DNA from: Nocardioides immobilis
GTDB lineage: Bacteria > Actinomycetota > Actinomycetes > Propionibacteriales > Nocardioidaceae
Length of the DNA stretch: 64,000 nt
Direction: 5' to 3'
NCBI RefSeq assembly: GCF_003515065.1
Contig: NZ_QXGH01000016.1
Coordinates: 1-64,000, forward strand
Below, piece after piece: positions 27,446 to 35,167 of this stretch (its first letter is position 1; each line of letters starts with the position of its first letter). The translations under genes were made by a program, and so were the position numbers. The notes beneath the pieces are model-generated. The model saw only the letters and a list, made by a program, of their open reading frames with translations, was not told the DNA's origin and searched no databases.

Positions 27446-29309
27446 GGTGGTGCACGTAGCACCAGCGCCAGGTCTCAGCCGGCTCCACGGACCGCATCAC
27501 CGGGTGGGCGGTCGCATGGAAGTGCGCGGTGGCGTGGCGGTGGGGTGAGGAGTCGCAGCAGCCGATGGTGCCGCAGGTGAGGCACATCCGCAGCGCCACC
27601 CAGCGGCTGCCGATCGCGAGGCACTCCCCGCAGCCGAGCTCGCCCGTGGGCTCCGTGAGCGGGGCGGACAACAGGTGGTCGCACTCCTTGCCAGCCGGTC
27701 TGCGCACGCGCTCTGCCTCCACGTCTGCTCGTTCCTCCTCGGCGGCGTCCAGCATGGACTCCTCGATGTCGAGCATGGCCAGCACGTCGCTGACCACCTC
27801 CGACGGTACGGACCCGGTGGACCGGATCTCCAGCACCCGCCGGCGCTCGGCCTCGATCATCTCCTCGCGCACGCGGGCGTAGAGCGCGGCGGGGCTCTCC
27901 TCGCCCGCGGTCGTGCCGAGCCGCTCCCAGGCGGCGAAGTTGCGCTGCTCGATGCGCTGCCGGATGAGGTCGGCGACGCCGTACGGGTCGTCACTGTCGA
28001 GATCGTCGAGCACCTGGTGGCCGGCCTTCGACGCCTGCTGCAGCAGCGTCGCGCGGGCCAGGGCGTCGTCCATCGGGTCGGGCGCCGGCACCTTCAGCCG
28101 GCGCGCGATCCAGCCCAGGCTCGTGCCCTGCAGCAGGAGGGTGCCAGCGACCACGGTGAACGCGATCATCAGCAGCACCTCACGGTGCGGCACCGTCTCC
28201 GGGATGATGAACGCGGCAGCGAGGGTGACCACGCCGCGCATCCCCGCCCAGCCGATGAGGAACGTGTACGACGCCGGTGGCCGGCGCCCGGTCGCGGGGT
28301 CGGGCCCGGGGCGGATCAGCAGGTAGCGGGCGGGGAACACCCACGCCATCCGGAGTACGACGACCGCGGCCAGTGTCGCCAGGCAGACGCTCACGATCGT
28401 GCCGGTGGGGAGCGTGCTCGCGCGGACGTCGTCGACCAGCCAGCGGGCCTGCAGGCCGATCAGCAGGAAGACGGTGTTCTCGAGGATGAACGCCAGCGTG
28501 CGCCAGTTCATCCGCTCCGCGATCCGCGACTGGGCGGTCTGCAGGATCGGGGCCTTGTGGCCGAGCAGCAGGCCGGCCACGACGACCGCGACCACGCCCG
28601 ACGCGTTGATCTCCTCGGCCGCGATGTAGGTGGCGAACGGCACGACCAGCGAGATGCCGGTGTCGAGCACGGGGTCCTTGACGTGCTTGCGGATCTTCGC
28701 GACGAGCAGGAAGCCGAGGATGCCGACGACCAACCCGCCGCCAGCGGCGACGAGGAAGTCGAGCCCGATCTCCCCCGCCGAGGTCATCGCCACGGAGGTG
28801 GTCCCGATGGCTGCGATCGCCGTGCGCAGGGCGACCAGCGCGGTCGCGTCGTTGAGCAGGGACTCGCCCTCGAGGATCGTCACGATCCGGCGGGGCAGCC
28901 CGATGCGGCGGCCGATCGCGGTCGCCGCGACGGCGTCAGGCGGCGCCACGACAGCGCCGATCGCGAACGCCGCGGGCCACCCGACCTCGGGCAGGATCGC
29001 GTGCACCACCAGGGCCACGCCCACGGTCGTGAACGCGACCAGCCCGACCGACAGCAGCAGGATCGGCCTGCGGTTGGCGTTGAAGTCGACGAGTGAGGTG
29101 CCGAGGGCCGCCGCGTAGAGCAGGGGCGGCAGCAGGCCGAGGAGCACCACCTCCGGCTCGAGGTGGATGGTCGGCACGCCCGGCAGGTAGGACCCGGCCC
29201 AGCCGACCAGGATCAGCGGGATCGGCGCGGCGATCCCCAACCGGCCCGAGATCGCGGTGACCGCGAGCACGGTGACGGCGATGGCCACGAGCAGCAGCGC
29301 GATCTCCAC
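27435..29309 (-). CDS. CPA1-type Na+/H+ antiporter with C-terminal UBP zinc finger
   Basis: Residues 1-400 form about 12 membrane helices of a cation/proton antiporter, with AVVAPPDAVAATAIG and EGESLLNDATALV, the CPA1 ion-binding motifs. A cytoplasmic helical region (about 410-535) contains acidic, coiled-coil-like sequence (DVLAMLDIEESMLDAAEEERADVEAE). Residues about 541-624 are a ZnF-UBP domain (CDHL...CGEC...CLTCGTIGCCDSSPHRHATAHFHAT...HPV), a fold that in eukaryotes binds ubiquitin C-termini. The fusion is unusual but recurs in actinobacterial antiporters; its ligand is unknown and may be a C-terminal peptide. Total 624 aa. Confidence 0.9.
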   Translation of the reverse strand: MEIALLLVAIAVTVLAVTAISGRLGIAAPIPLILVGWAGSYLPGVPTIHLEPEVVLLGLLPPLLYAAALGTSLVDFNANRRPILLLSVGLVAFTTVGVALVVHAILPEVGWPAAFAIGAVVAPPDAVAATAIGRRIGLPRRIVTILEGESLLNDATALVALRTAIAAIGTTSVAMTSAGEIGLDFLVAAGGGLVVGILGFLLVAKIRKHVKDPVLDTGISLVVPFATYIAAEEINASGVVAVVVAGLLLGHKAPILQTAQSRIAERMNWRTLAFILENTVFLLIGLQARWLVDDVRASTLPTGTIVSVCLATLAAVVVLRMAWVFPARYLLIRPGPDPATGRRPPASYTFLIGWAGMRGVVTLAAAFIIPETVPHREVLLMIAFTVVAGTLLLQGTSLGWIARRLKVPAPDPMDDALARATLLQQASKAGHQVLDDLDSDDPYGVADLIRQRIEQRNFAAWERLGTTAGEESPAALYARVREEMIEAERRRVLEIRSTGSVPSEVVSDVLAMLDIEESMLDAAEEERADVEAERVRRPAGKECDHLLSAPLTEPTGELGCGECLAIGSRWVALRMCLTCGTIGCCDSSPHRHATAHFHATAHPVMRSVEPAETWRWCYVHHLTA

Positions 29310-29342
29310 GGGCTCATTCTCCCCGGTGCCCGGGGACGGCCG

Positions 29343-29990
29343 TCAGCGCCACAGCATCGTGAGAAGCCGGGTCGCCCCCTCCACCATCCGCTCGGTGCTG
29401 AACCGGTCGGGATCGTCGATCAGCAGCCGACCGAAGTGCTCGCAGACGGCGACCATGGCGTGGGCGTAGAGGTCGGCGTCGAACGGCGGGCCCGGCTGGG
29501 ACTCGCTGACGCCGGCGATGAACGAGCTGAACACCCCCCGGATCTGCTCCCGGTCCGCCTCGATCCGCTTCAGGACCAGGTCGGGCAGGCCGTCGGGCGG
29601 CTGCAGGATCGGACGCCAGGTGTCCGGGTCCTCCCGAATCATCGTGACCAGCCGCTCGATCCCGACCGTCACCAGGGCCACCGGGTCGCTCAGGTCGCCG
29701 TCGTCCGGCATCGCCTCCAGCAGCCGGCCGAACGCGCGGACCTGCTGGCGGTCGAGCAGCGCGGTCAGCAGGTCGCCGAGTCCCTCGAACGCGCCGTAGA
29801 CCACCGGCCGGGTCACCCCGGCCTCCTTGGCGATGGCATCGACCGAGACGCCGCCGTACCCCTCGCGGACGATCACGGCGAGCGCTGCGTCCATCAGCTG
29901 TTCGCGCCGTACGTCGATGGGCACCCGCGCGGCGTACGGGCGACGTTGACGCGGGGGACTCGACACAGCGGAGACCTTAATCGCTCCCAC
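29343..29990 (-). CDS. TetR-family transcriptional regulator
   Basis: The 215-aa protein has a TetR helix-turn-helix at about residues 28-75 (RREQLMDAALAVIVREGYGGVSVDAIAKEAGVTRPVVYGAF) and a ligand-binding C-terminal half. It diverges from the MpaB/DUF2236 gene; the 22-bp palindrome at 30014-30035 between them is its probable operator. The GTG at 29990 is used; later starts (a GTG about 24 bp on) are possible because the first 20 residues are not part of the domain. Confidence 0.85.
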   Translation of the reverse strand: MGAIKVSAVSSPPRQRRPYAARVPIDVRREQLMDAALAVIVREGYGGVSVDAIAKEAGVTRPVVYGAFEGLGDLLTALLDRQQVRAFGRLLEAMPDDGDLSDPVALVTVGIERLVTMIREDPDTWRPILQPPDGLPDLVLKRIEADREQIRGVFSSFIAGVSESQPGPPFDADLYAHAMVAVCEHFGRLLIDDPDRFSTERMVEGATRLLTMLWR

Positions 29991-30013
29991 TTTCCGGTAC
30001 AGCCTCTTCCCTA

Positions 30014-30035
30014 ATTACTACAGTTATGTAGTAAT
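30014..30035. promoter_or_regulatory. Perfect AT-rich palindrome, likely TetR operator
   Basis: ATTACTAC (30014-30021) and GTAGTAAT (30028-30035) are exact complements around AGTTAT. The site lies between the divergent tetR-like and DUF2236 genes and ends 6 bp before the latter's ATG. It stands out strongly against the GC-rich background. Confidence 0.75.
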
Positions 30036-30041
30036 AGTGCC

Positions 30042-31094
30042 ATGAGACGCAAGCATGTGCAGCCCCACGAGGACTACGGGTTCTTCGGACCCGACTCCGT
30101 CACCTGGAAGGTCTGGTCCTACCCCACGTCGCTCACCATCGGCTTCCAGCGCGCGGTGGTCGTCGAGGAGCTCGACCCCGCGCTCGTGGCGTCGGTGACC
30201 GAGACGCATGCGATCTTCGACCGGCCGCGGACCCGCTACGACCGGACGCTGCGGTACTTCGCGCTGGTCGCGTTCGGCTCGAGCCGCGAGACCTCCAAGG
30301 CCGCCGACGTGCTGGTGAAGATCCACTCCAAGGGGATCGGCACCTGCCCCGTGACCGGGATCCGGTACGACGCCAACGACCCCGACAGCCAGCTCTGGAT
30401 CCAGCTCACGGGATGGCACTCGATCCTGCTCGCCTACGAGCGCTACGGCCCCGGCAAGCTGAGCCCGGAGGAGGAGGCGCAGTACTGGGCCGAGTGCGCG
30501 GTCGCCGCCGAGCTGCAGACCTGCGACCCGGCCGACATCCCGCGCAGCCGCGAGGAGCTCCGCGCCTACTACGAGCGGATGCGGCCGCAGCTGCTCGGCA
30601 GCGACATCGCCAAGCAGGCGATGAACCAGCTGCTCGACGCACGGGTGATGCTGCCGAAGCTGCCCTGGTTCATGGCGCCCGCCAGCTGGGTCGTCGCCTT
30701 CGCCCTGCGCACGGGGACGATCGCGACCCTGCCGCAGTGGATGCGCGAGGAGAGCGGGCTGAAGCAGTCGCGGCTGATGGACGCGCTGATCCGGCCGGTG
30801 CTGCGGATCGCGTTCTGGCTCGCCGCGCTCAGCGGCGCCGTCCAGGTCCAGCTGCTCCGCCTGATCTCACCGATGACGGTCTCGGTCGCGGCGCCGATCC
30901 TGCTCGGCGTCCCTCCGGAGAACGAGGAGGTGCTGACCCCCGCGCAGGCGCGCGAGCGCTACGGCTACGACCGGCCGCGCGACGCCCACCTCGAGCTGCG
31001 TGCCCGCCAGCAGGCCAAGGTGTTCGGCGAGGGCGCGAGGCCGAGCGAGGAGGGGATCATCGAGTCCGAGCCGATCCTGGGGCGGATCGGCTGA
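30042..31094 (+). CDS. MpaB/DUF2236-family oxygenase-like protein
   Basis: The 350-aa protein belongs to the DUF2236 group, related to the heme-dependent latex-clearing protein Lcp and to fungal MpaB'. Visible family segments are WKVWSYPTSLTIGFQRAVVVEELDPALVASV near the N-terminus, RTLRYFALVAFGSS and LTGWHSILLAYERYG with the likely heme-ligand histidine region. Two hydrophobic stretches near 210-280 may touch the membrane. The ATG is only 6 bp past the operator, with no ribosome binding site, so the mRNA may be leaderless. Repression by the divergent TetR is probable. Substrate unknown. Confidence 0.8.
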   Translation: MRRKHVQPHEDYGFFGPDSVTWKVWSYPTSLTIGFQRAVVVEELDPALVASVTETHAIFDRPRTRYDRTLRYFALVAFGSSRETSKAADVLVKIHSKGIGTCPVTGIRYDANDPDSQLWIQLTGWHSILLAYERYGPGKLSPEEEAQYWAECAVAAELQTCDPADIPRSREELRAYYERMRPQLLGSDIAKQAMNQLLDARVMLPKLPWFMAPASWVVAFALRTGTIATLPQWMREESGLKQSRLMDALIRPVLRIAFWLAALSGAVQVQLLRLISPMTVSVAAPILLGVPPENEEVLTPAQARERYGYDRPRDAHLELRARQQAKVFGEGARPSEEGIIESEPILGRIG

Positions 31095-31105
31095 TCGGCT
31101 GACCG

Positions 31106-31135
31106 GGTGGCGCCGGAGCCCGAACCGGCGCCACC
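31106..31135. terminator. Bidirectional hairpin between convergent genes
   Basis: GGTGGCGCCGG (31106-31116) and CCGGCGCCACC (31125-31135) are exact complements around an 8-nt loop. It lies in the 44-bp gap between the DUF2236 gene and the convergent ABM-like gene, so it can end both. Confidence 0.7.
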
Positions 31136-31138
31136 ACC

Positions 31139-31444
31139 TCAGAACCGGTCGGGCGAGTCGACGCAGGTCCCGATCGTGAAGTCCGGCGGCGCGGAGCTGT
31201 CGCCGCCGATCTCGCCGATGAACGCCTGGAGCTTGGGGTCGCCGAAGAAGGCTTGGAAGTGCTCGATCGTGTCCCACTCGTCGACCACCATGACGTGGTC
31301 CGGACCGACGGCGAACTGGTGGTGGAGGGCACCGGCCGCCTGCGCGGCCTGGCCGAACTCGCGGAACTCGTCAGCGCGGTCGACGAGGGACGTGGTGAAG
31401 ACGTCGACGTCGCCGGGGACCTTGAAGCTGATCAGTACGGACAT
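31139..31444 (-). CDS. Small ABM/Dabb-like alpha-beta barrel protein
   Basis: From ATG 31444 (MSVLISFKVPGDVDVF), behind AGAGGGG, it is 101 aa. The pattern fits a dimeric ferredoxin-like barrel of the antibiotic-biosynthesis-monooxygenase type: an N-terminal beta strand, ADEFREFGQAAQAAGALHHQF, VMVVDEWDTIEHFQAFF, and a helix LQAFIGEIG. No catalytic residues are assignable. It lies 107 bp downstream of menD on the same strand with its own ribosome binding site. Confidence 0.7.
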   Translation of the reverse strand: MSVLISFKVPGDVDVFTTSLVDRADEFREFGQAAQAAGALHHQFAVGPDHVMVVDEWDTIEHFQAFFGDPKLQAFIGEIGGDSSAPPDFTIGTCVDSPDRF

Positions 31445-31551
31445 GGGGTTTCCCCTCTCGGGCAGAGGCTGGGATGACCCATCGACGCTAGACCCGTGGG
31501 GCCGCGCTGACGCCTCGAAGCCGGAAAAATTGTCGAAGGAGCTCCAGCGGG

Positions 31552-33144
31552 CTAGACCGGGTCGGTCGCGAGTGCCCGGATCCGGGCGTCCAGGTCGCGG
31601 CGGGTGCTGCGGTCGACGACCGCCTCGACGACCTCGATCCCGCCGTTGGGCGAGGCGAGCGCCTGGTCGAGCTCGGGGCGGGAGGTGACCCGCAGGTGCG
31701 GGGTCCGGGTCGCGGCGCAGAGAGCGCCGAGGTCGACGCCGTGCGGGGTGCCGAAGAGCCGCTCGAACGCGTCCGCGTGCGTCGGAGCGCCCTGCTCCAG
31801 CATCGAGAAGATCGCACCGCCGTCGTCGTTGACCACCACGATCGTCAGGTCGGGGCGGGCCTCGTCCGGCCCGAGCACCAGCGAGGACTGGTCGTGCAGG
31901 AACGTCACGTCGCCCATCAGGGCGATCGCCCGGCTGCTCTCCGGACGGCCGAGCGCGGCGCCGATCGCCGTACTGATGGTGCCGTCGATCCCCGACAGCC
32001 CACGGTTGGCGATCACCTTCCGCCGTTCCCCGACCGGCGCGGGCCGCTCGATGATGTCCAGGTCGCGGATCGGGCTCGAGGCGCCGATGACGAAGAGGCT
32101 CTCGGCCGGCAGCGCAGCCGCCACCGCGGCCGCGACGTCGTACGGCGTCAGCGCCGGCTGCTCCGCGAGCAGCCGGTCGATCCTCCGGCCCAGGGCACGG
32201 TCGGCCTGCTGCCATCCCTCGAGCCAGTCCGGGTCGTCCGGCTCGGTGGGACCCGGCGGTCCGTCGAGGACGACCGAGCCGGGCGGGCGGACCGGCCACA
32301 CCCCGCGGCCCGGCACGACCAGGACCTCGACGTCCTCGCGCGCGAGCAACCGGGTGACCGGGCGGGACAGGGTCGGGCGGCCGAGGACCACCACCCGCTC
32401 GATATGCGCGCCCAGCTCCGTGCCGAGGAGGAGCCGGTAGGTCCGCACCGCGTTGGCTCCGCGTCGGGCCCCGCTCGACGGCTCGGCGAGGAGCGGCCAG
32501 CCCGACCGCTCCGCCAGCAGTCGCGCCCCCGGGCCGGCGTCGTCCCCGGCCACCACGACGGTGCGCGGGCCGCGGGGCAGTGCCGGACCCTCGTCGTACC
32601 TGAAGTTTCGGCCCCCTTTTTCGCGAATTCGGGGCGGAAAGTTCAGGTACGACGACTCGTCCGGCACCAGCGGCTCGTCGAGCCGGACGTTCACGTGGAG
32701 GGGGCCCGGCGTGTCCCAGGGGACGGCGTCGAGGTCGGCGACCTGGGCGATGTCGTACGTCGGCACGAGCGGGCCGAAGATCCCGACCTGGTCGGTCGTC
32801 TGGTTGGCGCCGGTGGCGCGGAGCCGCGCCGGTCGGTCCGCGGTCACCGCGACGAGGGGCACCCCGGAGTGGGCGGCCTCGAGCACGGCCGGGTGCAGGT
32901 TGGCGACGGCGGTGCCGGACGTGCAGATGACCGCGGTGCGCGCACCGACCTTGGACAGCCCGAGCGCCAGGAACCCGGCCGAGCGCTCGTCGATCCGCGT
33001 GTGCAGGTCGAGCTCCTGCCGCCACACCGCGAACGCGAGCGGCGCGTTGCGCGACCCGGGAGCGAGCACGACCGCGGTGACGTGCTCGTCGACGAGCCGT
33101 GCGATGACGGCGGCGCCGAGGTCGACCCCACTGATCCCGCTCAC
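31552..33144 (-). CDS. menD: SEPHCHC synthase, 2-oxoglutarate decarboxylase (MenD)
   Basis: MenD is the ThDP-dependent enzyme that adds decarboxylated 2-oxoglutarate to isochorismate in menaquinone synthesis. The 530-aa frame starts at GTG 33144, overlapping the menC stop (GTGA). N-terminal motifs are LAPGSRNAPLAFA and DERSAGFLALGLSK; the C-terminal ThDP/Mg site is GDVTFLHDQSSL...VVNDDGGAIFSML. Between the PYR and central domains (about residues 163-184, LVPDESSYLNFPPRIREKGGRNFRYDEG) lies an inserted-looking stretch. It is encoded by a near-perfect inverted repeat with A/T-rich codons atypical of the gene. Confidence 0.93.
   Translation of the reverse strand: MSGISGVDLGAAVIARLVDEHVTAVVLAPGSRNAPLAFAVWRQELDLHTRIDERSAGFLALGLSKVGARTAVICTSGTAVANLHPAVLEAAHSGVPLVAVTADRPARLRATGANQTTDQVGIFGPLVPTYDIAQVADLDAVPWDTPGPLHVNVRLDEPLVPDESSYLNFPPRIREKGGRNFRYDEGPALPRGPRTVVVAGDDAGPGARLLAERSGWPLLAEPSSGARRGANAVRTYRLLLGTELGAHIERVVVLGRPTLSRPVTRLLAREDVEVLVVPGRGVWPVRPPGSVVLDGPPGPTEPDDPDWLEGWQQADRALGRRIDRLLAEQPALTPYDVAAAVAAALPAESLFVIGASSPIRDLDIIERPAPVGERRKVIANRGLSGIDGTISTAIGAALGRPESSRAIALMGDVTFLHDQSSLVLGPDEARPDLTIVVVNDDGGAIFSMLEQGAPTHADAFERLFGTPHGVDLGALCAATRTPHLRVTSRPELDQALASPNGGIEVVEAVVDRSTRRDLDARIRALATDPV
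32591..32655. repeat. Palindromic element inside menD coding sequence
   Basis: The 25-nt arms 32591-32615 and 32631-32655 are complementary except at two positions, around the loop CTTTTTCGCGAATTC. The element is 65 bp, lies wholly inside menD and adds about 22 codons without breaking the frame. Its core has T5 and GAATTC, unlike its GC-rich surroundings. Confidence 0.8.
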
Positions 33145-34091
33145 GACCGGCGATCCTGCCGCAGCGCGCTGACCTCGTCGTACCTGGCCTGCCACCACCC
33201 CACCCGCTCGGCCGACGCGGCCACCCGCTCGAGCGCGGCCTCGTCGACGACCGGCCGGGTCACGGGGAGTGCTCCGTCGACCGGGAGCAGCGGCACGACG
33301 GCGACGTCGTCGGTCAGCAGCTGGACGGTGGCGAGCCCACAGGCGTAGGGCAGCTCGGGCAGGGCCGCTGCCAGCGCGACCCCCGCCGCGATCCCGACCG
33401 ACGTCTCGAGCGCGGATGACACGACGACCGGCAGGGCGATTTCCTCCGCGATCCGCAGGCACGCCCGGACCCCGCCGAGCGGCTGCACCTTGAGGACGGC
33501 GATGTCCGCGGCCGCCAGGTCGCGGACCCGGTAGGGGTCCTCGGCCCTCCGGATCGACTCGTCGGCGGCGATCGGCACGGACACGCGGCGGCGTACGGCG
33601 GCGAGGTCCTCGACCGAGGGAGACGGCTGCTCGACGTACTCCAGGCCGCCCGCGGCCCGGTCCAGCACCGCGATCGCAGCGACCGCGTCGTCGACGGACC
33701 AGCCGCCGTTGGCGTCGACCCGGACCCTGCCGTCGGGCCCGAGCGCGTCGCGCACCGCCTCGAGCCGGGCCTCGTCGTCGGCGAGGGTCTGGCCGGGCGC
33801 GGCGACCTTGACCTTCGCCGTGCGGCAGCCGCCGCGGGTCACGATCGTGTGCGCCTGCTCGGGACCGACGGCAGGCACCGTCACGTTCACCGGTACGGCG
33901 TCGCGGACGGGCTCGGGCCAGTCGCCTGCCGCGGCCTCCTCCGCGCACCGCAGCCACGGCTCCGCGACCAACGCGCTGTACTCGAGGAACGGGCTCCACT
34001 CCCCCCAGCCGGCCGCGCCGGGCAGCAGCACCGCCTCGCGCACCGTCACCCCGCGGAAGCGGGTGCGCATCGGGATCGACACGACCCTCAT
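33141..34091 (-). CDS. menC: o-Succinylbenzoate synthase
   Basis: MenC dehydrates SHCHC to o-succinylbenzoate and is an enolase-superfamily enzyme. The 316-aa protein starts at ATG 34091, overlapping menE (ATGA). Catalytic features: AKVKV with the acid/base lysine (about residue 98), metal ligands in VDANGGW, YVEQPS and ADES, and the second lysine in AVLKVQPLGG. It is the actinobacterial type of MenC. Stop overlaps menD GTG. Confidence 0.93.
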   Translation of the reverse strand: MRVVSIPMRTRFRGVTVREAVLLPGAAGWGEWSPFLEYSALVAEPWLRCAEEAAAGDWPEPVRDAVPVNVTVPAVGPEQAHTIVTRGGCRTAKVKVAAPGQTLADDEARLEAVRDALGPDGRVRVDANGGWSVDDAVAAIAVLDRAAGGLEYVEQPSPSVEDLAAVRRRVSVPIAADESIRRAEDPYRVRDLAAADIAVLKVQPLGGVRACLRIAEEIALPVVVSSALETSVGIAAGVALAAALPELPYACGLATVQLLTDDVAVVPLLPVDGALPVTRPVVDEAALERVAASAERVGWWQARYDEVSALRQDRRS

Positions 34092-35107
34092 TCGTCCTCC
34101 CACTCCGCGACCTCGGCCAGCATCGCTCGCCGGTCGGGCTTGCCGTTGGGGAGCAGGGGCAGGGCCTCGTCGTAGACGAACACCTCCCGTGGTGCCCACG
34201 AACGCGGGTGCACCGCGGCGACCCAGTCGCGCACCTCGGGCAGCGTGACCGACCCGACGACGAACGCGACCACCCGGTTGCCCCACTCGTCGTCCGGCAC
34301 GCCGAACACCTCCGCCTCGAAGATGGCCGGGTGGTCGCGGAGTCGCGCGGCCACCGCTACCGCCGGGACGTTCACGCCGCCGCTGACGACGACGTCGTCG
34401 ACCCGACCGAGGACGACCAGCCGGCCGTCCTCGTCGATCCGGCCGGCGTCGGAGGTGAGGTACCACCCGTCGACCAGGGCCTGCGCCGTGAGCACCGGGT
34501 CGTCGACGTACTCGTCGAAGAGGGTCGGCCCGCCGATCCGGATCCGGCCGCCATCGCCGACCGCGACCGCCACGCCGTCGAGGGGCAGGCCGTCGTAGAC
34601 GCAGCCGCCCGCGGTCTCCGCGGCGCCGTACGTCGCCACCACCCGCACGCCCGCCTCCCCCGCACGCCGGCGCAGGCCCGGGTCGATCGGCCCGCCGCCG
34701 AGGAGCACGGTGTGCGCGCGGCACAGCGCAGCGACCGCCGCGGCGTCGTCGAGGAGCCGCCCGAGCTGCGTCGGCACCAGCGAGACGAACCAGCCCTCCC
34801 CCGCCGGCCAGCCATCGCGTTCCAGCAGCACCGGCTCGTGCCCGGCGACCAGCGAGCGGACGACGACCTGGACGCCCGCGACGTACGTCGGCGGCAGCGC
34901 CAGCACCCACGGCCCCGTCGCCCCGAGCCGGCGGGCGGAGGCCGTCACCGAGGCGAGCACCGCGTCCCGGCTGAGCGCGACCCGCTTGGGGGCGCCGGTC
35001 GAGCCGGACGTCGCCACGACCAGCCGTCCGGCCCCCGCGTCGGCCAGCCACCCTCGCAGCTGCTCGACCACGTCGGCCGGCGCTCCCTCGGGTGTCAGGT
35101 CGGCCAT
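34088..35107 (-). CDS. menE: o-Succinylbenzoate-CoA ligase
   Basis: MenE activates o-succinylbenzoate to its CoA ester via an acyl-adenylate. From ATG 35107 (MADLTPEGAPADVV) it is 339 aa, the short form common in actinobacteria. The P-loop TSGSTGAPKRVALS is near residue 35, the adenylate motif is VVATYGAAETAGG and the hinge/C-domain is DGRLVVLGRVDDVVVSGGVNV. The catalytic lysine lies in LPNGKPDRRAM. First gene of menE-menC-menD; menB, menF and menH are not in the window. Confidence 0.92.
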   Translation of the reverse strand: MADLTPEGAPADVVEQLRGWLADAGAGRLVVATSGSTGAPKRVALSRDAVLASVTASARRLGATGPWVLALPPTYVAGVQVVVRSLVAGHEPVLLERDGWPAGEGWFVSLVPTQLGRLLDDAAAVAALCRAHTVLLGGGPIDPGLRRRAGEAGVRVVATYGAAETAGGCVYDGLPLDGVAVAVGDGGRIRIGGPTLFDEYVDDPVLTAQALVDGWYLTSDAGRIDEDGRLVVLGRVDDVVVSGGVNVPAVAVAARLRDHPAIFEAEVFGVPDDEWGNRVVAFVVGSVTLPEVRDWVAAVHPRSWAPREVFVYDEALPLLPNGKPDRRAMLAEVAEWEDE

Positions 35108-35167
35108 GCGCACGAGGTTAGGGCGTCGCGGATATTCGGTGGCCGGGTGTCGGTCCGGTGGGGTGGA

